Positions 40,394 to 48,183 of a stretch of 64,000 bases of DNA are shown piece after piece. The notes under the pieces were generated by a model. It was not told the origin of the DNA. It worked only from the letters and a program-made list of their open reading frames with translations, and ran no database searches. The first letter of the stretch is position 1, and each line of letters opens with the position of its first letter. The translations under genes were made by a program, and so were the position numbers. The DNA is taken from contig NZ_JAJKLK010000003.1 in the NCBI RefSeq assembly GCF_020982545.1, forward strand, positions 1,178,001 through 1,242,000, written 5' to 3'. This stretch comes from Streptomyces sp. MNU76. Its GTDB lineage: Bacteria > Actinomycetota > Actinomycetes > Streptomycetales > Streptomycetaceae.

Positions 40394-41274
40394 GCGGCGG
40401 CATGAAGGTCGGCGCGGTGATCATCACCATGGGCAACCGCCCCGACGAACTCCGCGCCCTCCTCGACTCGGTCGCCAAGCAGGAGGGCGACCGGGTCGAG
40501 GCGGTCGTCGTCGGCAACGGCTCGCCCGTCCCGGACGTCCCCGAGGGCGTCCGGACGGTCGAGCTGCCGGAGAACCTCGGCATCCCCGGCGGGCGCAACA
40601 TGGGCATAGAGGCGTTCGGCCCCAGCGGCCGGGACGTCGACGTGCTGCTCTTCCTCGACGACGACGGTCTGCTCGCGCACCACGACACCGCCGAACTCTG
40701 TCGCAAGGCGTTCGAGGACGACCCGAGGCTCGGCATCGTCAGCTTCCGCATCGCCGACCCCGACACCGGCGAGACCCAGCGGCGCCATGTCCCCCGGCTG
40801 CGGGCCGCCGATCCGATGCGCTCCTCCCGGGTCACCACCTTCCTCGGCGGCGCCAACGCCGTACGCACGCAGGTCTTCGCCGAAGTCGGCGGCCTCCCGG
40901 ACGAGTTCTTCTACGCGCACGAGGAAACCGACCTGGCATGGCGGGCCCTCGACGCGGGCTGGATGATCGACTACCGGTCCGACATGGTGCTGTACCACCC
41001 CACGACCGCGCCCTCCCGGCACGCGGTCTACCACCGCATGGTCGCGCGCAACCGCGTCTGGCTCGCGCGCCGTAACCTCCCCGCGCCGCTCGTCCCGGTC
41101 TATCTGGGCGTCTGGCTGTTGCTGACCCTGCTCCGCAAGCCCTCCGGGCCTGCCCTGAAGGCCTGGTTCGGCGGCTTCAAGGAGGGCTGGACGAGCCCCT
41201 GTGGTCCCCGCCGGCCCATGAAGTGGCGTACGGTGTGGCGGCTGACCCGGCTGGGACGACCTCCCGTCATCTGA
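40390..41274 (+). CDS. Family 2 glycosyltransferase
   Basis: This 294-aa GT-A fold glycosyltransferase has an N-terminal nucleotide-sugar motif (VGAVIITMGNRPDELRALLDSV), GIPGGRNMG, the metal-binding FLDDDG, and FYAHEETDLAWRAL carrying the GT2 catalytic-base region. A hydrophobic segment near the end (LVPVYLGVWLLLTLL) may anchor it at the membrane. The GTG start overlaps the previous stop (GTGA); ATG 40402 with GGCGG is an alternative. As the last gene of the five-gene run, it probably glycosylates the product of the CDP-alcohol steps. The sugar donor is unknown. Confidence 0.87.
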   Translation: MSGGMKVGAVIITMGNRPDELRALLDSVAKQEGDRVEAVVVGNGSPVPDVPEGVRTVELPENLGIPGGRNMGIEAFGPSGRDVDVLLFLDDDGLLAHHDTAELCRKAFEDDPRLGIVSFRIADPDTGETQRRHVPRLRAADPMRSSRVTTFLGGANAVRTQVFAEVGGLPDEFFYAHEETDLAWRALDAGWMIDYRSDMVLYHPTTAPSRHAVYHRMVARNRVWLARRNLPAPLVPVYLGVWLLLTLLRKPSGPALKAWFGGFKEGWTSPCGPRRPMKWRTVWRLTRLGRPPVI

Positions 41275-41369
41275 CAAGCTCGAAATCTGAGAGCATGCGG
41301 CCGTACCCGGTCCAGGTTTCCGCCTCGGCCCGACCAGGCTGCGCACTTTGAGGACGAAAGTTTCCATTT
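41275..41369 (+). promoter_or_regulatory. Short gap before the ABC exporter genes
   Basis: This 95-base gap between the glycosyltransferase and permease genes is GC-poor by local standards at its left end (CAAGCTCGAAATCTGAGAGC). It could hold a secondary promoter. No terminator hairpin is evident, so the exporter may be cotranscribed with the upstream operon. Confidence 0.35.
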
Positions 41370-42299
41370 GTGAGTGAGACAACGCATGACGGCAGGGTTG
41401 TGGTGAGCGACCGTCCGTCGCCCGACGACGGGCTCTCCGCGACGGAACTGGCCGCCAAGTACGGGCTCGCCGTGAGCGGCGCCCGGCCCGGACTCGTGGA
41501 GTACGTCCGCCAGATGTGGGGGCGGCGCCACTTCATCCTCGCCTTCTCCCAGGCGAAGCTCACCGCGCAGTACAGCCAGGCCAAGCTCGGCCAGCTGTGG
41601 CAGGTGGCCACCCCGCTGCTCAACGCGCTGGTGTACTTCCTGATCTTCGGCCTCATCCTGGGTGCCGATCGCGGCATGCCCCGCGAGGTGTACATCCCGT
41701 TCCTGGTCACGGGTGTGTTCGTCTTCACCTTCACCCAGAGCTCGGTGATGGCCGGCGTCCGCGCGATCTCCGGGAACCTGGGCCTGGTGCGCGCCCTGCA
41801 CTTCCCGCGCGCCTCGCTGCCCATCTCCTTCGCGCTCCAGCAGCTCCAGCAGCTGATGTTCTCGATGATCGTGCTGTTCTGCGTCGCGGTCGGCTTCGGC
41901 AGCTACCCGCGCCTGTCCTGGCTGCTGATCCTGCCCGTGCTGGTGCTGCAGTTCCTCTTCAACACCGGGCTCGCGCTGATCATGGCCCGGATGGGCGCCA
42001 AGACCCCGGACCTCGCGCAGCTGATGCCGTTCGTGATGCGGACCTGGATGTACGCCTCCGGCGTGATGTTCTCCATCCCGGTGATGCTGGAGGACCACCC
42101 CAAGTGGATCGCCGACGTTCTCCAGTGGAACCCGGCGGCGATCTACATGGACCTGATGCGCTTCGCGCTGATCGACGGCTACGGCTCGGAGAACCTGCCC
42201 CCGCACGTGTGGGCGGTCGCGGTCGGCTGGGCCGTACTGATCGCGCTCGGCGGCTTCGTGTACTTCTGGAAGGCGGAGGAGAGGTACGGCCGTGGCTGA
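41370..42299 (+). CDS. ABC transporter permease, TagG/Wzm-like polysaccharide/glycolipid exporter
   Basis: This 309-aa ABC-2 type permease has six membrane helices after a polar N-terminal region of about 40 residues that ends in a Tyr/Arg-rich amphipathic stretch (YVRQMWGRRHFI). The layout matches the TagG/Wzm subunits that export teichoic acids or O-antigen-like glycolipids. GTG 41370 follows a GAAAG site. It overlaps the ATPase gene by eight bases, so the two form one exporter. It probably exports the product of the preceding CDP-alcohol/GT operon. Confidence 0.9.
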   Translation: MSETTHDGRVVVSDRPSPDDGLSATELAAKYGLAVSGARPGLVEYVRQMWGRRHFILAFSQAKLTAQYSQAKLGQLWQVATPLLNALVYFLIFGLILGADRGMPREVYIPFLVTGVFVFTFTQSSVMAGVRAISGNLGLVRALHFPRASLPISFALQQLQQLMFSMIVLFCVAVGFGSYPRLSWLLILPVLVLQFLFNTGLALIMARMGAKTPDLAQLMPFVMRTWMYASGVMFSIPVMLEDHPKWIADVLQWNPAAIYMDLMRFALIDGYGSENLPPHVWAVAVGWAVLIALGGFVYFWKAEERYGRG

Positions 42300-43059
42300 G
42301 TCACTCATCCCCACCGTCATCGCGGACGAGCTGCACATCGTCTACCGCGTCAACGGAGCCAAGACCGGCAAGGGCAGCGCCACCGCGGCCCTCAGCCGCA
42401 TCCTCAAGCGCGGCGAGGAACGCGGGGTGCGCAAGGTGCACGCCGTCAAGGGCGTCTCCTTCGTCGCCTACCGGGGCGAGGCCATCGGTCTGATCGGCTC
42501 CAACGGCTCCGGCAAGTCCACCCTGCTGCGCGCGATCGCGGGTCTGCTTCCGGCGGAGAAGGGCAAGGTCTACACCGACGGCCAGCCCTCCCTGCTCGGC
42601 GTGAACGCCGCCCTGATGAACGACCTCACGGGCGAGCGCAACGTCATATTGGGCGGCCTGGCGATGGGCATGTCCCGCGACCAGATCAAGGAGCGCTACC
42701 AGGGGATCGTCGACTTCTCCGGCATCAACGAGAAGGGCGACTTCATCACCCTGCCGATGCGCACGTACTCCTCCGGCATGGCGGCCCGTCTGCGGTTCTC
42801 CATCGCGGCCGCGAAGGACCACGACGTGCTGATGATCGACGAGGCCCTCGCCACCGGTGACCGCGCCTTCCAGAAGCGCTCCGAGGCCCGCATCCGCGAG
42901 CTGCGCAAGGAGGCCGGCACGGTCTTCCTGGTCAGTCACAACAACAAGTCCATCCGCGACACCTGTGACCGCGTGCTGTGGCTGGAGCGCGGCGAACTGC
43001 GCATGGACGGCCCGACCGACGAGGTGCTCAAGGAATACGAGAAGTTCACGGGCAAGTAG
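42292..43059 (+). CDS. ABC transporter ATP-binding protein, TagH/Wzt-like
   Basis: This 255-aa ATPase is of the teichoic-acid/O-antigen exporter class. Walker A is IGSNGSGKSTLLRAIAG, signature YSSGMAARLRFSIAAA (the Wzt/TagH-type SSGM variant), and Walker B HDVLMIDEALATGD, with a switch His in LVSHNNKSI. It lacks the long C-terminal carbohydrate-binding domain of some Wzt proteins. GTG 42292 overlaps the permease. A strong terminator follows at 43073-43103, separating it from the hopanoid operon. Confidence 0.92.
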   Translation: MAESLIPTVIADELHIVYRVNGAKTGKGSATAALSRILKRGEERGVRKVHAVKGVSFVAYRGEAIGLIGSNGSGKSTLLRAIAGLLPAEKGKVYTDGQPSLLGVNAALMNDLTGERNVILGGLAMGMSRDQIKERYQGIVDFSGINEKGDFITLPMRTYSSGMAARLRFSIAAAKDHDVLMIDEALATGDRAFQKRSEARIRELRKEAGTVFLVSHNNKSIRDTCDRVLWLERGELRMDGPTDEVLKEYEKFTGK

Positions 43060-43072
43060 TCCCGCACGACCC

Positions 43073-43110
43073 GGGCCCCGCCGGAACTGCTCCGGCGGGG
43101 CCCGGCGTTT
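43073..43110 (+). terminator. Rho-independent-like terminator after the ABC exporter
   Basis: GGGCCCCGCCGG (43073-43084) pairs perfectly with CCGGCGGGGCCC (43092-43103) around AACTGCT, followed by GGCGTTT. It cleanly separates the glycolipid/exporter unit from the hopanoid operon. Confidence 0.85.
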
Positions 43111-43427
43111 GCAAGGGAGACCGGGGCGAGGCGCTCGTCCGGCAGCCTGGGGGCGGTATCCGCAAAGGAAACGCCAACTTCGGCAAGGAAGCGTCAACTC
43201 CGGCCGCCCATAGGAATCTTGGGGGTAATCGGTGCGTTCTTGTGATGTGCAGGACACCCCCACGAAGCATGGTGCGTTGTACAACGTAAGCTGTACCGGT
43301 GCCGAATCGCGGCAAGTGGGTCCATAATGCGCGACACCCGGCATCCGCCGCAGACGCCGCCCACCGGGCGGCGTGTCCGAAATAGTGCGTATTGGGTCGG
43401 CAGTGTAGAACGGGAGATGTGACGGCC
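43111..43427 (+). promoter_or_regulatory. Hopanoid operon promoter region with a perfect palindrome
   Basis: This 317-base non-coding stretch precedes the hpn operon. It contains the perfect 12-bp palindrome CGTTGTACAACG at 43275-43286, and lower-GC DNA around TGCGTATTGGG and GTAGAAC (43386-43410) that is the likeliest promoter. Frames in it lack ribosome-binding sites. The palindrome is a candidate operator for control of hopanoid synthesis. Confidence 0.5.
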
Positions 43428-43493
43428 ATGGCTACGGAGACTCCCCAGCGCAACCACGCTTCTGCCGTTCCCGTGCCGGGTGACGAGCGGTGA
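43428..43493 (+). CDS. 21-codon leader ORF coupled to hpnC
   Basis: ATG 43428 opens a 21-residue frame (MATETPQRNHASAV...) ending at TGA 43491-43493, which overlaps the GTG of hpnC by GTGA. A GGGAG lies 11 bases upstream. Translation of this short peptide would deliver ribosomes to hpnC, which has no good site of its own. It may be a leader peptide or a misassigned hpnC N-terminal region; conservation was not checked. Confidence 0.5.
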   Translation: MATETPQRNHASAVPVPGDER

Positions 43494-44392
43494 CCGAAAC
43501 CGGGACGGCGCGCGCCGGGAACCCGGAGCGCGACACCCTCGACAAGGCCGGGGCCGAGAACTTTCCCGTCGCCCCGTTCTTCCTGCCCCGGGCCTGGCGC
43601 GACGACCTCATGGCAATCTACGGCTTCGCCCGCCTCGTCGACGACATCGGCGACGGCGATCTCGCCCCCGGCGGTGCCGATGCCCGCCTCCTCGGTCTCG
43701 CCCCGCAGGACGCGGACGATCCACTGCTCCTCCTGGACGCCTTCGAGGCCGACCTCGGCAAGGTCTTCGACGGCACCCCGAACCACCCCCTGCTGCGCGG
43801 GCTGCGGCACACCGTCCGCCGCCACCGCCTCACCCCCGAGCCGTTCCTCGCGCTGATCGCCGCCAACCGCCAGGACCAGCTGGTCAAGCGGTACGAGACC
43901 TACGACGACCTGCTCGCCTACTGCGCCCTGTCCGCCAACCCCGTCGGCCACCTGGTCCTCGCCGTCACCGGCGCGACCACCCCCGAGCGGGTCCGGCACT
44001 CGGACGCGATCTGCACCGCGCTGCAGATCGTCGAACACCTCCAGGACGTCGCCGAGGACCTGGGCCGCGACCGGATCTATCTGCCCGCCGCGGACATGAA
44101 GCGCTTCCACGTCCAGGAGAAGGACCTCGTCGCGCCCACCGCGGGAGCGTCGGCGCGCGCCCTGATCGCGTACGAGGCGGAACGCGCCCGCCTTCTCCTC
44201 GATGAGGGCGCCCCCCTCGTGGGCAGCGTCCACGGCAGGCTGAGGCTGCTCCTCGCGGGGTTCGTGGCGGGAGGAAGGGCGGCGGTCCACGCCATCGCCG
44301 CCGCCGCATTCGACGTACTTCCCGGCCCGCCCAAGCCCGGCAAGCTCCGGCTGCTGCGCGAGGTGGGCGCGACCCTGCGAGGAGAGGGGTGA
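43490..44392 (+). CDS. hpnC: Squalene synthase-like HpnC
   Basis: This 300-aa isoprenoid synthase is of the squalene/phytoene synthase fold. The first Asp-rich motif is RLVDDIGDGD (D51-D55) and the second is HLQDVAEDLGRDRIYLP. In the three-enzyme route HpnC converts presqualene diphosphate to hydroxysqualene. The GTG start overlaps the upstream leader stop. HpnD starts in the last four bases of this gene (GTGA). As the first enzyme gene of the hopanoid operon, its promoter region sets expression of the whole cluster. Confidence 0.93.
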   Translation: MTETGTARAGNPERDTLDKAGAENFPVAPFFLPRAWRDDLMAIYGFARLVDDIGDGDLAPGGADARLLGLAPQDADDPLLLLDAFEADLGKVFDGTPNHPLLRGLRHTVRRHRLTPEPFLALIAANRQDQLVKRYETYDDLLAYCALSANPVGHLVLAVTGATTPERVRHSDAICTALQIVEHLQDVAEDLGRDRIYLPAADMKRFHVQEKDLVAPTAGASARALIAYEAERARLLLDEGAPLVGSVHGRLRLLLAGFVAGGRAAVHAIAAAAFDVLPGPPKPGKLRLLREVGATLRGEG

Positions 44393-45339
44393 TCCGGACC
44401 GTGGAGTCGGAACCACACGTGTCCGCGCCGGTACTCGCCGCCTACAGTTACTGCGAGGCCGTCACCGGACAACAGGCCCGCAACTTCGCCTACGGCATCA
44501 GGCTGCTGCCGACGCCCAAGCGCCGCGCGATGTCCGCGCTGTACGCCTTCTCCCGGCGCGTCGACGACATCGGTGACGGTGCCCTCGCGATCGAGGTCAA
44601 GGCGGGCAGGCTGGAGGAGACCAGGGCGCTGCTGACCCGGGTCAGGAGCGGCTCCGTCGACGAGGACGACACGGACCCCGTCGCGGTCGCCCTCGCCCAC
44701 GCGTCGGCCGCCTTCCCGATCCCCCTCGACGCCCTCGACGAACTCATCGACGGCGTCCTCATGGACGTGCACGGGGAGCACTACGAGACCTGGGAAGACC
44801 TCAAGGTCTACTGCCGCTGCGTCGCGGGGGCCATCGGCAGGCTCTCGCTCGGCGTCTTCGGCACCGAACCCGGGGCGCGCGGCGCGGAACGCGCGCCGGA
44901 GTACGCCGACACCCTCGGCCTCGCTCTCCAACTGACCAACATCCTCAGGGACGTTCGGGAGGACGCGCAGGGCGGGCGAACCTATCTGCCCTCCGACGAC
45001 CTCGCGAAGTTCGGCTGCTCGGCCGGGTTCGCCGGGCCGCTGCCACCCGCGGACTCCGACTTCGCGGGCCTGGTGCACTTCGAGGTGCGCCGGGCCCGCG
45101 CCCTGTTCGCCGAGGGGTACCGGCTGCTGCCGATGCTCGACCGCCGCAGCGGCGCCTGTGTCGCCGCCATGGCCGGCATCTACCGCCGGCTGCTCGACCG
45201 CATCGAGCGCGAGCCGGAGGCGGTGCTGCGCGGGCGCGTCTCGCTGCCCGGCCGGGAGAAGGCGTACGTCGCCGTGCGCGGCCTCTCGGGTCTGGACGCC
45301 CGCCATGTGTCTCGCCGTACCGTCAGGAGGCGCGTCTGA
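44389..45339 (+). CDS. hpnD: Presqualene diphosphate synthase HpnD
   Basis: This 316-aa squalene/phytoene-synthase-fold enzyme condenses two FPP to presqualene diphosphate. Asp-rich motifs are SRRVDDIGDGA (D59-D63) and TNILRDVREDAQGGRTYLP (about residue 185-203). It also has the PTPKRRAMSALYAFSRRVDD family block. The start GTG (or an in-frame later GTG) overlaps the hpnC stop. The stop TGA overlaps the ATG of a 46-codon small gene (TGATG). Confidence 0.93.
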   Translation: MIRTVESEPHVSAPVLAAYSYCEAVTGQQARNFAYGIRLLPTPKRRAMSALYAFSRRVDDIGDGALAIEVKAGRLEETRALLTRVRSGSVDEDDTDPVAVALAHASAAFPIPLDALDELIDGVLMDVHGEHYETWEDLKVYCRCVAGAIGRLSLGVFGTEPGARGAERAPEYADTLGLALQLTNILRDVREDAQGGRTYLPSDDLAKFGCSAGFAGPLPPADSDFAGLVHFEVRRARALFAEGYRLLPMLDRRSGACVAAMAGIYRRLLDRIEREPEAVLRGRVSLPGREKAYVAVRGLSGLDARHVSRRTVRRRV

Positions 45340-45479
45340 TGGACAATCCGGTTCAAGGAGAACCCATCGGCGAAAAGTGGTACGCAACCCTCCGCACCGG
45401 TGGGGCGTCCCAGACTGCGACGGTCCGCCGTGAACCGCTTCGGCACCCCGGCGGACCGGCAGGGGAGGGTGCACGATGA
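45339..45479 (+). CDS. 46-aa small protein between hpnD and hpnE (DUF6380-like)
   Basis: ATG 45339 overlaps the hpnD stop, with AGGAGG upstream. The frame ends at TGA 45477-45479, overlapping the hpnE ATG (ATGA). The product begins MDNPVQGEPIGEKWYATLRT and ends GGPAGEGAR. It resembles the Streptomyces small-protein family DUF6380 (from memory). No membrane helix is seen. Strong ribosome-binding site and double coupling argue that it is translated. Its function is unknown, possibly structural or a coupling peptide between HpnD and HpnE. Confidence 0.7.
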   Translation: MDNPVQGEPIGEKWYATLRTGGASQTATVRREPLRHPGGPAGEGAR

Positions 45480-46903
45480 CCGATGGCACGCAGTCCCGGC
45501 AACCGAGGGGAACGGACCGTGAGGACCGGCCCCGCAGCACGGCCGTGGTGATCGGCGGAGGGCTCGCCGGCATCACCGCCGCGCTCTCGCTCGCCGACGC
45601 CGGTGCGCGGGTCACGCTCCTTGAAGGACGGCCCCGCCTCGGCGGACTCGCCTTCTCCTTCCAGCGCGGCGACCTGACCGTCGACAACGGACAGCACGTG
45701 TACCTGCGGTGCTGCACCGCCTACCGTTGGTTCCTCGACCGCGTCGACGCCGCCGCGCTCGCGCCCGTGCAGGATCGTCTCGACGTGCCCGTTCTCGACG
45801 CCGAGGGACGGCCGGGCAGGCGGCTCGGCAGACTGCGCCGCGACGCGCTGCCCGTACCGCTGCACCTGGGGCGCAGCCTCGCCACGTACACCCATCTCTC
45901 GCTCACCGAGCGCGCCGGGGTGGGGCGGGCCGCGCTGGCGCTGAAGGCGCTCGACCTCGCCGATCCGGCCCTGGACGCACAGGACTTCGGCGGCTGGCTC
46001 GCCGCGCACGGGCAGTCGGCGCGGGCCGTCGAGGCGCTGTGGGACCTCGTGGGGGTCGCCACCCTCAACGCGGTGGCCGGTGACGCCTCCCTCGCGCTCG
46101 CCGCGATGGTGTTCAAGACGGGCCTGCTGTCCGAGCCGGGCGCCGCCGACATCGGCTGGGCCCGGGTGCCGCTCGGCGAACTGCACGACCGGAAGGCCCG
46201 CAAGGCGCTGGACTCGGCGGGCGTGCGCACCGTGCTGCGCGCCCGCGCCACCTCCGTCTCCCGTACGGAGAACGGGAACTGGCGGGTCGAGGTGCCCGGC
46301 GAGACCCTCGACGCGGACGCCGTCGTGCTCGCCGTGCCCCAGCGCGAAACGTACGACCTGCTGCCCGAGGGAGCCCTCGACGGGCCCGGGCGGCTGCTGG
46401 AGATCGGCACCGCCCCGATCCTCAACGTCCATGTGGTGTACGACCGTAAGGTGCTCGGCCGGCCGTTCTTCGCGGCGCTCGGCTCACCCGTCCAGTGGGT
46501 CTTCGACCGGACCGAGGCCTCGGGCCTGCGGGAGGGCCAGTACCTGGCGCTGTCGCAGTCGGCCGCGCGGAACGAGATCGACGCACCGGTCTCCGTCCTG
46601 CGCGAGCGATATCTGCCCGAGCTGGAACGGCTGTTGCCCGGCACGCGCGGCGCCGAGGTGAAGGACTTCTTCGTGACCCGGGAGCGCACCGCGACCTTCG
46701 CTCCCACCCCCGGCGTCGGACGGCTCAGGCCCGGCGCCCGCACCAAGGCACCCGGCCTGTACCTGGCCGGAGCGTGGACCGCCACCGGGTGGCCCGCGAC
46801 CATGGAGAGTGCGGTTCGCAGCGGCATCGCGGCGGCGGAGGCCGCCCTCGCCGCTCCGGGCCGGCCCCGGAACCGCCTCCTCGACCACGAGGAGGCGGCA
46901 TGA
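45476..46903 (+). CDS. hpnE: Hydroxysqualene dehydroxylase HpnE
   Basis: This 475-aa FAD-dependent amine-oxidase/phytoene-desaturase-fold enzyme reduces hydroxysqualene to squalene. FAD binding is by AVVIGGGLAGITAALSLADAGARVTLLEGRPRLGG at about residues 22-57, and the C-terminal FAD motif is GLYLAGAWTATGWPATMESAVRSG. GGGAGG precedes ATG 45476. The last codons form a hairpin over the next gene's ribosome-binding site. It completes the HpnCDE squalene route. Confidence 0.93.
   Translation: MTDGTQSRQPRGTDREDRPRSTAVVIGGGLAGITAALSLADAGARVTLLEGRPRLGGLAFSFQRGDLTVDNGQHVYLRCCTAYRWFLDRVDAAALAPVQDRLDVPVLDAEGRPGRRLGRLRRDALPVPLHLGRSLATYTHLSLTERAGVGRAALALKALDLADPALDAQDFGGWLAAHGQSARAVEALWDLVGVATLNAVAGDASLALAAMVFKTGLLSEPGAADIGWARVPLGELHDRKARKALDSAGVRTVLRARATSVSRTENGNWRVEVPGETLDADAVVLAVPQRETYDLLPEGALDGPGRLLEIGTAPILNVHVVYDRKVLGRPFFAALGSPVQWVFDRTEASGLREGQYLALSQSAARNEIDAPVSVLRERYLPELERLLPGTRGAEVKDFFVTRERTATFAPTPGVGRLRPGARTKAPGLYLAGAWTATGWPATMESAVRSGIAAAEAALAAPGRPRNRLLDHEEAA
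46873..46898 (+). promoter_or_regulatory. RBS-sequestering hairpin at the hpnE/polyprenyl synthase junction
   Basis: CCGCCTCCTCG (46873-46883) pairs perfectly with CGAGGAGGCGG (46888-46898) around ACCA. The right arm is the ribosome-binding site (GAGGAGG) for the ATG at 46900. Ribosomes finishing hpnE would open it, so translation of the prenyl synthase should depend on hpnE translation. Confidence 0.7.
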
Positions 46904-48045
46904 CGCTCGAAGCGCACCGGACCGGCGACCGCACTCTCGGTACCGCGAACACATCGACCTCTGGAGAGACTGTGCCCACTGTGCCCCCGGCCGTGACGGC
47001 CGCCGCGAGGACCGCGGTGGACGTGACCGCGCTCCTGGAGCGCGGGCGGACCCTGGCCACCCCCGTGCTGCGGGCGGCCGTCGACCGGCTGGCGCCCCCC
47101 ATGGACACCGTCGCCGCCTACCACTTCGGCTGGATCGACGCCCACGGCAACCCGGCGGACGGCGACGGCGGCAAGGCCGTACGCCCCGCGCTCGCCGTCA
47201 TGTCCGCCGAGGTCACCGGCGCCGCGCCCGAGGTCGGCATCCCCGGCGCGGTGGCCGTGGAGCTGGTGCACAACTTCTCGCTGCTGCACGACGACCTGAT
47301 GGACGGCGACGAGCAGCGCCGCCACCGCGACACCGTGTGGAAGGTGCACGGCCCCGCGCAGGCCATCCTCGTCGGGGACGCGCTGATGGTCCTGGCCAAC
47401 GAGATCCTCCTCGAACTGGGCACCGTCGAGGCGGCCCGCGCCACCCGCCGCGTCACCACGGCGACCCGCGCGCTCGTCGACGGACAGGCCCAGGACATCT
47501 CCTACGAGCACCGCGAGCGGGTCACCGTCGAGGAGTGCCTGGAGATGGAGGGCAACAAGACCGGCGCCCTGCTCGCCTGCGCCTGCTCCATCGGCGCGGT
47601 CCTCGGCGGTGCGGACGACCACACCGCCGACACGCTGGAGAGGTACGGCTACCACCTCGGCCTCGCCTTCCAGGCCGTGGACGATCTGCTGGGCATCTGG
47701 GGCGACCCGGTGTCCACGGGCAAGCAGACCTGGAGCGATCTGCGCCAGCGCAAGAAGTCCCTGCCCGTCGTGGCCGCGCTCGCGGCCGGTGGCCCGGCCT
47801 CCGAGCAGCTGGGCGAACTCCTCGCCGCCGACGCCAAGGCCAGCGACTTCGCGAACTTCTCCGAGGCGGAGTTCGCCGCGCGCGCCGCCCTCATCGAGGA
47901 GGCGGGCGGCCGCGAGTGGGCCGTCGAGGAGGCACGCCGCCAGCACCGGATCGCCATCGATGCGCTGGACTCGATCCGGATGCCCGAGCGGGTCCGGGAG
48001 GAGTTCGCGGCCCTCGCGGACTTCGTCGTCGTACGGAAGAGATGA
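46900..48045 (+). CDS. Polyprenyl diphosphate synthase (FPP/GGPP synthase type)
   Basis: This 381-aa E-type prenyl diphosphate synthase has the first Asp-rich motif LLHDDLMDGD (D131, D132, D135) and second FQAVDDLLGIWGD. It also has GGKAVRPALAV upstream and the KT at GNKTGALLACA. It probably supplies FPP to HpnCD; the chain length cannot be fixed by eye. The N-terminus has an extra about 30 residues compared with typical FPP synthases, so a later GTG start is possible. ATG 46900 overlaps the hpnE stop (ATGA) and lies behind an RBS-masking hairpin. Confidence 0.9.
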   Translation: MTLEAHRTGDRTLGTANTSTSGETVPTVPPAVTAAARTAVDVTALLERGRTLATPVLRAAVDRLAPPMDTVAAYHFGWIDAHGNPADGDGGKAVRPALAVMSAEVTGAAPEVGIPGAVAVELVHNFSLLHDDLMDGDEQRRHRDTVWKVHGPAQAILVGDALMVLANEILLELGTVEAARATRRVTTATRALVDGQAQDISYEHRERVTVEECLEMEGNKTGALLACACSIGAVLGGADDHTADTLERYGYHLGLAFQAVDDLLGIWGDPVSTGKQTWSDLRQRKKSLPVVAALAAGGPASEQLGELLAADAKASDFANFSEAEFAARAALIEEAGGREWAVEEARRQHRIAIDALDSIRMPERVREEFAALADFVVVRKR

Positions 48046-48183
48046 TCGCCATCCCCCAGGAGCCGACCGTCATCGGTCGAATAGCCCTCGCGTAGTCGCC
48101 GGCCGGTGCCCCGTCACCGGACACGCACCGGCCGACGGCTGACCCACCGCAGAGAGATCCGTCCACTGCACGAAGGGGAAGCC

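Noticed and set aside
39967..40400. Longer start for the GT2 gene reaching back into the CDP-alcohol transferase gene
   Set aside because: The upstream part is a shadow of the other frame; glycosyltransferase homology starts at MKVGAVIITMG, and the GTGA overlap at 40390 is the natural start.
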